7,082 nt of DNA. Origin: Lachnospiraceae bacterium. GTDB taxonomy: Bacteria > Bacillota_A > Clostridia > Lachnospirales > Lachnospiraceae. The notes under the pieces are model-generated. The model saw nothing but the letters and a program-made list of their open reading frames with translations, was not told the origin of the DNA and ran no database searches. Positions within the stretch are counted from its first letter, which is position 1; every line of letters begins with the position of its first letter. Below, piece after piece: positions 1-6,935 of this stretch. A program made the position numbers and the translations under genes. The stretch lies in assembly GCA_004556565.1 (NCBI GenBank), contig SFGN01000095.1, positions 1 to 7,082 of the forward strand, read 5' to 3'.

Positions 1-522
1 AGTGGGGAAGCACCGGTCTGGGACACAAGGTGCCTAGCTGCGGTGGGTGCGAAGCCCTGATTTTTTCATGTTCTCTCTGCTTGAAAGCCCTTGTGTCCTG
101 ATGTTTAATTTCGAACATAGTTCCTCCATTGTTCCAGAGCTGGCTTTTCTCCCATGTGGACTAAGGGGGGCGATCTAGGGCCCTGGTCCTCAGGAAGGCT
201 TTGCAGCCTCTCTGGGTTGCTTTCTTCCCTTTCCCTTGCTTCAGACAGTGTTGCTACAGCCACAGCTGAGCAGCATGTCCACAACTGCCATACTTATACA
301 CACACCAGCCCTTGCCAAGCAGAAGTGTGGGAATGGGGTTCCTCTCAGTCAGCAGGAAGGGGAGGCTGTTTCTCAGAGCCCATTTCCCTCCTAGCCATGG
401 AGATGCACCCGCGAATGAGCTCCAGTGCTGAGCAGGTCAGCTTCCTTTTCTCAGAGAGTCAGGGGGCTGTGTGTTCATGTTTTCCTCTGTGGGACTGAAT
501 ATGAAGGTGAAAAATAGGATTT
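1..522. other. Unassigned noncoding sequence upstream of the first SINE
   Basis: I recognise no gene, RNA or repeat family in this stretch. It is of mixed composition, with pyrimidine-rich patches (for example around 205-240) and a short CA-rich spot near 294-306. An open frame spans 154-498 on the plus strand, but its translation (rich in Ser, Gly and Cys) has no domain, no family resemblance and no convincing start context, so I treat it as chance. The stretch could hold an exon of a noncoding transcript or an unrecognised ancient repeat, but nothing visible favours either. Confidence 0.5.
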
Positions 523-780
523 CTTTTTTTGTCTTTATGCTATTTCTTTGGGCCACTCCCACAGCATATGGAGGTTCACAGGCTAGGGGTCTCATCAGAG
601 CTGTAGCCCCTGGCCTACGCCAGAGCCACAGCAGCACGGGATCCGAGGCACATCTGCAACCTACACCACAGCTCATGACAACGCCAGATCATTAACCCAC
701 TGAGCAAGGCCAGGGACCATACCCACAACCTCATGGTTCCTAGTCGGATTTGTTAACCACTGAGCCATGACGGGAACTCC
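523..780 (-). mobile_element. PRE-1 SINE (suid tRNA-derived), minus strand, older copy
   Basis: Read on the minus strand, the element starts at 780 with the PRE-1 head (GGAGTTCCCGTCATGGCTCA) and runs through the diagnostic AGTGGTTAACAAATCC, CCATGAGGTTG, CTCAGTGGGTTAATGATC, GAGCTGTGGTGTAGGTTGCA, GGCTCTGGCGTAGGCC and CCTCCATATGC blocks. It ends in AGAAATAGCATAAAGAC plus an A tail, seen as a T run at 524-530. Length is about 258 bases, essentially full length. PRE-1 is a tRNA-derived, RNA polymerase III SINE mobilised by L1 and largely restricted to pigs and their relatives. This copy looks old: the B-box region near 708-727 reads GGTATGGTCCC instead of the GGTTCGATCCC expected of the family, so transcription is unlikely. 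I found no convincing target-site duplication. The short open frames inside it are by-products of the SINE. Confidence 0.95.
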
Positions 781-1029
781 TGAAGTTTGCTTTTTAAATA
801 AATTTAAGTTAAATATGTGTCCCTTTGAAGAATTCATTCCTACTTACAGCAAAGTATGCCTAAGGGTCATGTTTAAAAACATGTTCCCTGAGAATTTTTC
901 TACCTGTATAGAATCCAGTAGTAAAGAAAAGAAAAGGAATACCGCCATGAACTACCACATGAGGTAAAATGAGGTAGGATGTATTGTTTGATGAGAACCT
1001 CAGTAGTGTATCTTAATTGTGGAATTTCA
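781..1029. other. Unassigned AT-rich stretch between SINE and L1 fragment
   Basis: No gene is visible. The stretch is AT-rich with several purine runs (about 921-940). It contains a small perfect inverted repeat at 868-883 (7-base arms, 2-base spacer). The part from about 945 onward may be a very decayed upstream extension of the L1 fragment that follows, since CCATGAACTACCACATGA resembles the L1 phrase CAATGAGATACCACCTCA. The distance to the next L1 match is too short for an uninterrupted L1, so I do not include it. Confidence 0.45.
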
Positions 1030-1478
1030 TCCAAAAAAAACGGAACCAAAACTCTCATAAGATTCAGCAAATCCATTGCTAGGGCTTCTGATGAAAACGA
1101 ACATCCTAATTTGAAAAGATAGGAGCAGCTCTGTCCACTGAAGTGTCCCTTAGACTTTTTCTCTCACATAACTTCTTTTCACAACAGCGAGTGATAATGT
1201 GTAGACCAGCCAGGTCATGGCAGCAGCCTGTGTCCACTGAGGGATGAGTCAAGAAGATGTGGTGTCCATATGCAGTGCAGTGGTATTCGGCCAGAAAAGA
1301 GAGTGGCCTCTTGCCATTTGCTGCACCTTGGGTGAGCCTAGAAAGTATTATGCTGAAGGCCACAGTCAGACAAATCAGGATACTATGTGATGTCCCCGAT
1401 TTGTGCAGTCTAATACCCAAAACCAATGATCAAACACACCAAAGAGTAACAGACTCATAGATACAGGGAGGAAAAGAG
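1030..1478 (+). mobile_element. LINE-1 3' fragment (end of ORF2), decayed and interrupted
   Basis: Several successive blocks match remembered L1 ORF2/3' consensus in the right order. AAGATTCAGCAAATCCATTG (1060-1079) matches the L1 phrase TATGATCCAGCAATCCCA. TTTGAAAAGATAGGAGCAGC (1111-1130) matches ATTCAAAAAGATACATGCAC. CAAGAAGATGTGGTGTCCAT (1250-1269) matches AAAGAAGATGTGGTACATAT. TGGTATTCGGCCAGAAAA (1281-1298) matches the ACTACTCAGCCATAAAAA stretch. ACAGACTCATAGATA near 1449 matches the CAGACTCACAGACAT region. The element is truncated at both ends and lacks the terminal A-rich tail. Between about 1156 and 1202 it holds roughly 47 bases with no L1 counterpart. The copy is clearly non-functional. 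Family level (L1) is secure; the subfamily is not. Confidence 0.8.
1257..1388 (+). pseudogene. Remnant of L1 ORF2 C-terminus
   Basis: The plus-strand translation from 1257 contains QWYSARKESGLLPFAAPW followed by VSLESIML. This lines up with the conserved C-terminal end of L1 ORF2p, recalled as EYYSAIKKNEIMPFAATW then MDLEIIIL. The leading MWCPYAV corresponds to MWYIYTM. In intact elements this lies near the end of the ORF2 endonuclease/reverse-transcriptase protein, after the catalytic domains, so no enzymatic domain is present. After about residue 44 the similarity fades, consistent with an indel, and the usual ORF2 stop is out of frame; the open frame runs on to 1460 by chance. It is a dead remnant, not a host gene. 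Confidence 0.75.
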
Positions 1479-2222
1479 GACTCCCATCTCCCTTGTTGTC
1501 CTATCAGAAGAGCGATGCATTTGGTCTCTCAATTTTAGATACTTGGGGAGAATCAGCCATGGCAGAGTTGTCTCTCACAGCCTCCCATACCTTACACCCT
1601 CCCTGCTTGGCTTGAAATATTGCAGTGCTCTCAGTTTTCTCCAGGAATTGTCTCATGTTCCATGTGGGCTGGTGCTCAGTTTGCTCTCGAGCCAGATTTC
1701 ATGACACTGTCCCAGGCACTGGTGTGATGAGGGGTTGAATTTTGAGAAGAATACATTTCATCCTAGAACTTTGAGTTAGCTAAAGTTTGTTGCTTAGAAA
1801 ATTATGAGATACGTGTTTTAAGGCAACCCACTGTTGAAAGTAGGGTGAGTCCTTGTTTCCTAACTGTTCAAGGCATAGTAAGTTTTGTACGTATACAATG
1901 ACAGGGACACTGTTAATGAAGAACCAGTGGAAAGATAATGAAGTGTACAGATTGTTGCATCCAGAGAAAAATTCTACACACGGTCATTGAGTGAAGACTT
2001 TTGCAACTTGATGAACATATGCTTAGTGTGTGGCATTTTACAATTTAATTTCTATAACTACTCCTTTTCTTCTGGACAAATGTTACCTATGGAGTGTAAA
2101 AATGTCTGGTGCCTCAACTACCAGAAATGAGTGGAAATGGTATTTCCATCAAAAAATGGGAGCCCTTTTAAATCTCACCATGGTAGGATTTTGCAATTCC
2201 CCTAAACGTTGAAGACCCATTA
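1479..2222. other. Unassigned noncoding sequence between L1 fragment and unit A
   Basis: I recognise no gene or repeat with confidence across these ~740 bases. The region has ordinary mammalian composition, AT-rich after about 1735, with no open frame beyond 60 codons on the plus strand. I could not align it with the end of unit A or unit B, so it does not seem to be the tail of a further upstream unit. A phrase near 1775-1830 (AAGTTTGTTGCTTAGAAAA, then AAGGCAACCCACTG) is faintly reminiscent of a dispersed mammalian repeat, but too weak to call. Confidence 0.45.
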
Positions 2223-2350
2223 TATTTGGGGAGGTCTTTTTCTCTCCAGTAATGTCTTTTCAAAACAGAGAGTAATACTGTTTGATTGTAGGATGCAGTT
2301 TTTGAAATAAAATGTTGACCCTGTCCAGGGAAACGGCCACTAGGCTATAT

Positions 2351-2406
2351 AGAGCAGGTGGACCCAGAGGGGGCAGAGTTGCCTTCCCTCTGAAAGTTCC
2401 AGGCCT
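2351..2406. repeat. Highly conserved 56-base block, copy in unit A
   Basis: Aligned without gaps to 4317-4372, 55 of 56 bases are identical; the one difference is GTGGACCC here against GTGGGCCC there. The block runs from AGAGCAGGTG to AAGTTCCAGGCCT and is GC-richer than its surroundings. The immediately following 112 bases are only about 83% identical between copies and the preceding ~50 bases are lower still, so the conservation has sharp edges. It may be a constrained element, a gene-conversion patch, or chance. No motif in it is one I can name with confidence. Confidence 0.7.
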
Positions 2407-3800
2407 CTGACCAGTTTCCACGGCAATGGAATGCTGCCCACGGAGCCTTGTGGTTCAACTGCCAGTCTGTGAGAAGAGACGTGTGTGTTGGCCACAGCTG
2501 GGAGGCTCTCCCCTTCACTGCTCAAGTGTCAGACGATGGGCAACCTTAGCTGTTGTTGCGGAGGTATGTTGCTACTGTTCTAAAGGCTGTTTCCTCAGAT
2601 GGGTGGTTCATTTTGACTAAACATATTATCTCCATCTTTATCTCCATTGCCACCAGTCTCATCAGTCTCTCAAGCCATAGGTCTGTTATACAGGCTTGCT
2701 GTATGACTAAGGTATATCTTAATGCTCCGAGTGAGCCAACTGCCTCAAGTATTTTCCTAAATGTGAGAAAAGACTCGTGTCTCGTGGCAGTTTGAAACAC
2801 GTTCTCCCAGAGCACAGAGACGGCAAACATGCCCCTCTGCCTTTTTCGAAGCACGAGGCCCTCGCTGTCAGCCCTGCAGTAGACATTCAAAAGAGGGACG
2901 TTACAGCGCCACTCTTCTCAGTGTACATGTCGATGTCTTAATGCACATGCTAGCAGTCCAAAGGCAGAGGAATTTCGATGGAGCAAGAAACGGGGATTTT
3001 TCAGGTTGGATTTCCCCGGGTTGATGAGGACTAGCCCACTGGCTCTTTGGGTGTTAGCTGGTAGTGTGGTGACAAGGGCCAGTGCCAGCAGGTTAGTGGG
3101 GTGAACATTGGGTAAGGAAAGGAAGGAAGGTCTCTCTGGTGATCCTCAGAGAGACCCAGGGTGGGGTCTTCAAGCTGAGGTCTGGAGGGGGTCTCTCTAG
3201 GAGGAGCACTGTCCCTGCCACTCTCAGGTCTAGAGAAGGATGAGGAGTGTCCAGAGTATAGAGTGGGTTTGGGTGACAGAAGACTTGCACTCTGGCCCAT
3301 TGTCAGCCAGACCTTCGTCAAGGTTGCTCAGACTGGTGCTCTGATGCAACGTCAGTGAGACCTGGAGAGTCACAGATTTCCTTTCCTAACCCCGCCCCCC
3401 AGCAGGCACTCATCCGGATGGCCACCTCCCCAGTGAGTCCACAGGACTTGATCATCCAGGTGTGGTCTGCCGCAGGAAAGCTGATTCTTGCTAGAGCCGT
3501 CATGTGAACTTGAAGGTGTTTTGATCCCTGAGTCAAATTGGGGATCCAAGCAGACCGCTGTTCACATGAGGTGGTCAGCTGGTCACTGTGAAGGGCTGCC
3601 AAGGGAAGATTGGGGGAGGATGGGCCGAGTTGGGGTTTGTCTAGTCCTCCAGAGGAGCTCTTTTTGGATGAATGTTTGTATTTTGGGTTGGGGGTCAGAA
3701 GATAGAGGCAAAATGTTGGGTAAAGAATTGGACTGCTCTCCTGGCTCTGATATGTTCTCCAGGATCACCCCAGGACATCTTGGGGGCAGCAGGATTCAAC

Positions 3801-3818
3801 AGAGAGAGAGAGAGAGAG
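3801..3818. repeat. (AG)9 microsatellite, unit A only
   Basis: Nine perfect AG repeats run from 3801 to 3818, followed by AAAG. The equivalent place in unit B (about 6130-6150) has only scattered GAGAG-type purines, so the run expanded in A after the duplication or contracted in B. It lies inside a chance plus-strand open frame and encodes only an RE-repeat there. Confidence 0.9.
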
Positions 3819-3924
3819 AAAGTGGAGTTCTGGATTCAAGCAAGAGTCCAGGGCATGATCTCAGCGCCAAGCAGGCTTCAGTGGTTCAGGGGGATGTGTG
3901 ACCTGAGGGAACCAACTGCACTCT

Positions 3925-4012
3925 TGTCCCAGATCTGCTCACACATGATTGGCGCGACTCTTGAGAAGATGCTCTAAGTTTCAGTGCTGTCCACTGGAAG
4001 ATAGGGGTTCGA
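3925..4012 (+). mobile_element. Possible MIR-type SINE remnant in unit A
   Basis: The run from GCGCGACTCTTGAGAAGATG through CTCTAAGTTTCAGTGCTGTC to CACTGGAAGATAGGGG follows, in order, the MIR core phrases GTGACCTTGGGCAAGTTACT, TCTCAGTGCCTCAGTTTCCT and CATCTGTAAAATGGGG. The match is diverged and made by eye from memory. Its support comes from the counterpart in unit B, which preserves different MIR-like bases (TTCTTGGCAAGTTAGTCTAA). If correct, the MIR was part of the ancestral unit before duplication, as expected for a family this old. Confidence 0.35.
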
Positions 4013-4316
4013 GCCCCTGTTTTGAACCCTCTTCCTCTAAAGTGGCATGATGTGCAGATCAGGGAACGTGACAGGAGACATTCTCCCTGAGCCATAAAGC
4101 CCCCTTCCCATGGAAAGGCCTTCTCCTGTTTGGTTCTTCCTCACTCTTTAATTATTGTCTGTATCTGGTCTATTTGGAATGTGGGTCTTTTTCTCTCACC
4201 TGTCTTGTGTTCTCAAGCAGAGAGTAACACTGTGTGGTTCTGGGATGCATTTTTTGAGACAACATGTTGACCCTGCACTGCCATCCCTGTCCGTAGAAAG
4301 ACACATTAGTCTAGAC

Positions 4317-4372
4317 AGAGCAGGTGGGCCCAGAGGGGGCAGAGTTGCCTTCCCTCTGAAAGTTCCAGGCCT
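4317..4372. repeat. Highly conserved 56-base block, copy in unit B
   Basis: Partner of 2351-2406, identical at 55 of 56 positions. It sits at the equivalent place in unit B, about 146 bases after the unit start, against about 128 in A. The upstream gap is longer here because of the small insertion near 4290-4310. Function unknown. Confidence 0.7.
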
Positions 4373-4911
4373 TGACTGGTTGCCACAGCAATAGGATGAT
4401 ACCCACGGGGTCCTGCGGTCCAACTGCCACTCTGTGAGTGGAGAGGTGTGTGTTGGGCCACAACTGGGAGGCTCTCCCCTTCACCCCTCAAGAGTTGGAC
4501 GATGGGCAACCTGAGCTGTTGTTGGGGAGGTATGTTGATACTGATCTAAAGGCTGTTCCATCAGATGGCATAGTTTACCCTGATGGAAAATGTTCTCTGA
4601 TTTTTTTTTTCATTTCCACCACTTCAATTTGTGTACAGAGATGTAAATCTCTTATACAGCCATTTTGTATTACTCTTAAGATTTTTAATTATTTCTTCCT
4701 GGTTGGGCGCCTCAATTTTTTTCTTAATTTATACAATACTCCTTCCTATTTCCCATGTACAAACCTTCTCCCATCACACTAACCCTGGTAATACCCTACT
4801 CTGCCTTTATTCAGTGCAGAGGGACCCTGATTCCATTCTTCAATACACATGATGGAAATGGGCATTTATAGCTCCACTCTTCTGAATGCACATATCAACG
4901 TCTGAAGCCAC

Positions 4912-5191
4912 ATAATTGCAATTTTTTTTTGTCCCTTTTGCTATTTCTTGGGCTGCTGCCACGGCATATGGAGGTTCCCAGGCTAGGGGTCGAATCGGAG
5001 CTGTAGCCGCCAGCCTACACCAGAGCCACAGCAACTCGGGATCCAATCCATATCTGCAACCTACACCACAGCTCAGAGCAATGCCGGATCTTTAACCCAC
5101 TGAGCAAGGGCAGGGACCGAACCTGCAACCTCATGGTTCCTATTTGGATTCGTTAACCACTGCTCAACAACGGGAACTCCCAATAATTGCA
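4912..5191. repeat. Target-site duplication flanking the PRE-1 in unit B
   Basis: ATAATTGCA occurs immediately before the T run of the SINE (4912-4920) and again just after its head (5183-5191). Both copies are followed by T-rich sequence, as expected for L1-mediated insertion at an AT-rich target. The equivalent part of unit A (about 2950-3000) has no SINE, which fits an insertion into B alone. Confidence 0.8.
4921..5180 (-). mobile_element. PRE-1 SINE (suid tRNA-derived), minus strand, well preserved
   Basis: On the minus strand the element begins at 5180 with GGAGTTCCCGTTGTTGAGCA and continues through AGTGGTTAACGAATCC, CCATGAGGTTGCAGGTTCGG, CTCAGTGGGTTAAAGATCC, GAGCTGTGGTGTAGGTTGCA, CTACAGCTCCGATTCGACCC and CTCCATATGCCGTGGCAGC. 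It ends in AGAAATAGCAAAAGGGAC and an A tail (T run 4922-4930). Length is about 260 bases, full length. The pol III B box reads GGTTCGGTCCC, one change from the family form, and the A-box region is partly altered (TTGAGCAGTGG for TGGCNCAGTGG). It is closer to consensus than the copy at 523-780 and has a clear target-site duplication. Because unit A lacks it, it arrived after the A/B duplication. Confidence 0.97.
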
Positions 5192-5588
5192 TTTTAAATG
5201 TAGAAATTGATTGTAAGGAGTGAAACTTGGATTTTCAAGTAGGATTTCCATGGGTTGATGATGATAAGCTCCCTGGGTAGTTGGCTATTCGCTGGTAGTG
5301 TGCTGAGAACACACAGTGCTGGTAGGTTCGTGGGGTGACCATTTGGTAACTGAGGGAAGGAGGGTCCGACTGGTGATCCACAGAGGGAGACTTAGGGTCA
5401 GGTCTTCAAGCTGAGAGTCTCTAAAGGGTCCCTTTTAGAGGATAGAAGACTATCCCTGCCACTGCAGGGTCTGAAGAAGGATGAGGAGTTTCCAGGGTAC
5501 AGATTGGGTTTGGGTGAAGAATGACTTGAGCTCCTGCTCATTCTCAGCCAGACCTTGGTCCAGGCTGCAGAGGAGGAGCTCAGACTCC

Positions 5589-5664
5589 TATTGCTGTACA
5601 GCAGCAAGGGGTACAACATTGTCAGTCAACAGTATTTTCATCACAACAATTTTTTAAAGAAAAT
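5589..5664 (+). mobile_element. Very short L1 3'-end insertion in unit B
   Basis: TATTGCTGTACAGCAGCAAG followed by TACAACATTGTCAGTCAAC and an A/T-rich tail resembles the extreme 3' end of artiodactyl L1 elements, which I recall as GCTGTACACCAGAAACTAAC, ACAACATTGTAAATCAACTA, then an AATAAAA-type tail. The segment is absent from unit A, where CTCAGACTGG near 3328 continues almost directly into the shared CAGTGAGAC, and it accounts for most of the second offset step between copies. It would be a strongly 5'-truncated insertion. The tail contains an inverted repeat (ACAATTTT at 5646-5653 and AAAATTGT at 5660-5667). I could not define a target-site duplication. Confidence 0.55.
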
Positions 5665-6264
5665 TGTGTGAGACATTGACAGTCAGAGATTTTAATTTAC
5701 TAAACAGTCAGAGCACTGGCCCAGATGGTCTCCTCCCGAGTGAATTCCCAGGAACCTCTTATCCAGGCATGATTAGCTGAAGGGAAGCTCATTCTTGGCA
5801 TTCAGTCGAGACTGTTCTAAGCTCTGAGCCATCTTGGGAGTGAAACAGACCCCTAGTCGCTGGAGGTTGTCAGCTGGTTGTCATGAAAGTGTAATGTGAT
5901 GCAGTGGATGACATGAAGATTTGGGGGAGAATGCCTGGGTTGGAGTATCCACGGAGCCAGGGCAAAGCCTCGGTCCTTCAGAGGGGCTTTGTTTGGAGGA
6001 AAATGTTGGATTCAGATCAGGGATTAAAGCATGGAGACAAAGGGCTGGATAAGGGTTTGGACTGATGTCTTGGTTCAGCATCTCCTGCAGGGAAGGCATC
6101 AGAGCTTGCCCACTAAAACCTTGGGATGGGAGGACTTGTGGGAGAGTGAGAAGATCTCTTGATTCAAGGGTCCAGGGCATGGTCTTGGCCCTGAGCAGGT
6201 GTCCGGCCTTCAGGGTTCAGGGATTTCTGTCCTCAAGGAACCAACTACATTCTTGGCCCACATC

Positions 6265-6345
6265 CATCCTTCAACATTGCCATGATTCTTGGCAAGTTAG
6301 TCTAAAGTTCAATGCCCTCTACTGTCAAATCAGGCTTACACTCTC
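6265..6345 (+). mobile_element. Possible MIR-type SINE remnant in unit B
   Basis: This is the positional counterpart of 3925-4012. TTCTTGGCAAGTTAGTCTAA resembles the MIR phrase CCTTGGGCAAGTTACTTAAC, and CTACTGTCAAATCAGG resembles CATCTGTAAAATGGGG. The similarity is weak on its own but complementary to that in unit A. Confidence 0.35.
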
Positions 6346-6533
6346 TGGGTTGCACCCCCTTCGCCTGCAACCGGGCCACCTTGGGGATGAGAGGAGATGA
6401 TGAGAGAGACGCTACATGACCTGGAAAGCTTCCTTCCCATGATGTTCTTCCATACTCTCTTGCTGTGGAGCTATTCAAACCCCCTCTTTTGATCCAACCA
6501 GCCCCAAGACTCAAGCTTATGCAGGTAGTCATT

Positions 6534-6935
6534 CAATGAAACCAATCCCAAATGTTAACAAGAGATCCGTGGATAAACCAAAGGCAGTATGAATCCACAT
6601 AGGAATAAAATTCTACCGGAGAAAAAATTGTAATTATGTTAAATATGTTGCTACATGGATGATCCAAAATGAAACACACTTTTAACAATAGTGAAGTCAG
6701 ACAGACACAGGAAAAGAAATATTGAACAATTCAACATATAGGCGGTAAGTAGATTAGGCAGATTGTCAAAGGTGGAAAGTAGAGAGGGCTAAGACTTGGC
6801 AGCAGGGCTGAAGGGGGAGTCATTGCTGAATGGGTGCAGAGGTCCTATAAGTTATGATGAGAAAGGTTGTTATGGACAGTGGTGCAAAGTACATGGCTTG
6901 TGAAGGCATGCCCGACCCCTGAATTTCCTATTGCC
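6534..6935 (+). mobile_element. Ancient LINE-1 3' end (ORF2 end plus 3'UTR), L1M-like
   Basis: Ordered matches to the L1 3' region recalled for older mammalian subfamilies are: ACCAATCCCAAATGTTAACA with ACAACCCAAATGTCCATCAA; CCGTGGATAAACC with ATGAATGGATAAACA; GTTGCTACATGGATGATCC with ATGCTACAACATGGATGAACC; TAGTGAAGTCAGACAGACAC with AAGTGAAATAAGCCAGTCAC; GGTGGAAAGTAGAGAGGGC with GACAGAAAGTAGATTAGTGG; GGGAGTCATTGCTGAATGGG with GGGAGTTATTGTTTAATGGG; and GGACAGTGGTGCAAAGTAC with the GATGGTGGTGATGGTTGCAC segment. The last parts belong to the 3'UTR (the GGTTGCCAGGGGCTGGGG region, which is shortened here). The copy is heavily diverged with no open frame. It is on the same strand as the L1 fragment at 1030-1478, but it retains a 3'UTR of an older type and is a separate insertion. 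Confidence 0.75.

Larger units (their letters stand above)
2223..4160 (+). repeat. Tandem duplication unit A (~1.94 kb)
   Basis: This segment aligns colinearly with 4171-6465. Anchors: the CTTTTTCTCTC block (2236 with 4187); the 56-base block at 2351-2406 with 4317-4372; the 21-base block at 2498-2518 with 4464-4484; CCACTCTTCT (2909 with 4873); AGGATGAGGAGT (3238 with 5479); CCAACT in GGAACCAACT (3912 with 6241); and CTTCCCAT (4104 with 6433). The end of A at about 4150-4160 directly abuts the start of B at about 4171, so the arrangement is head to tail. No coding capacity is convincing in either copy. Unit A lacks the SINE and short L1 tail found in B and has a private (AG)9 tract. I do not recognise the underlying sequence as a known gene or repeat family. 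The strand is given as plus only to state that A and B share orientation. Confidence 0.85.
4171..6465 (+). repeat. Tandem duplication unit B (~2.3 kb, ~1.95 kb without insertions)
   Basis: Second copy of the unit at 2223-4160, in the same orientation. The offset to A is about 1,948-1,966 bases up to the SINE, 2,241 after it, and 2,329 after the short L1 tail. The inserted elements therefore account for most of the length difference. Additional small differences include roughly 18 extra bases near 4290-4310, which contribute to the early offset change, and an AT-richer tract around 4600-4740, including a 10-T run at 4601-4610. Similarity is mixed: the 112 bases after the conserved block are about 83% identical by my count, and the middle part near 4600-4800 is much lower. 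The right edge is approximate; similarity to A fades after about 6441 and is gone by about 6465. Confidence 0.85.

Noticed and set aside
154..498. 114-codon plus-strand open frame
   Set aside because: Its composition is low in recognisable structure and it has no domain or homologue I know. The length is within chance for mammalian DNA, and there is no second copy or splice context to support it.
2546..2890. 114-codon minus-strand open frame in unit A
   Set aside because: The matching part of unit B (about 4590-4855) is poorly conserved and does not keep this frame, so there is no sign of selection on a protein.
3488..3901. 137-codon plus-strand open frame, the longest in the window
   Set aside because: It spans the (AG)9 microsatellite, which supplies an RE-repeat, and unit B does not preserve the frame. 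The peptide has no recognisable domain.
4003..4018. tRNA-like T arm / pol III B box (AGGGGTTCGAGCCCCT)
   Set aside because: The stem loop is neat, but the loop is 6 rather than 7 bases, and I cannot fold the upstream sequence into acceptor, D and anticodon arms. Unit B does not keep the motif (GGGTTGCACCCC).
2340..4509. Minus-strand frames at 2340-2525 and 4306-4509 sharing GLELSEGRQLCPLW
   Set aside because: The shared peptide is fully explained by the 55/56 DNA block. Outside it, indels put the two copies in different frames, so this is not evidence of a protein.
4438..4782. 114-codon plus-strand frame with hydrophobic stretches, possible membrane protein
   Set aside because: The hydrophobic residues come from T-rich DNA in a part of unit B that has diverged most from A. 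No counterpart frame exists in A.
2223..6465. Units A and B as 5' regions of a MAGE-type or other testis multicopy gene family
   Set aside because: The size and tandem layout prompted the thought, but I could not match any stretch to remembered MAGE or similar sequence, and no coding exon is present.
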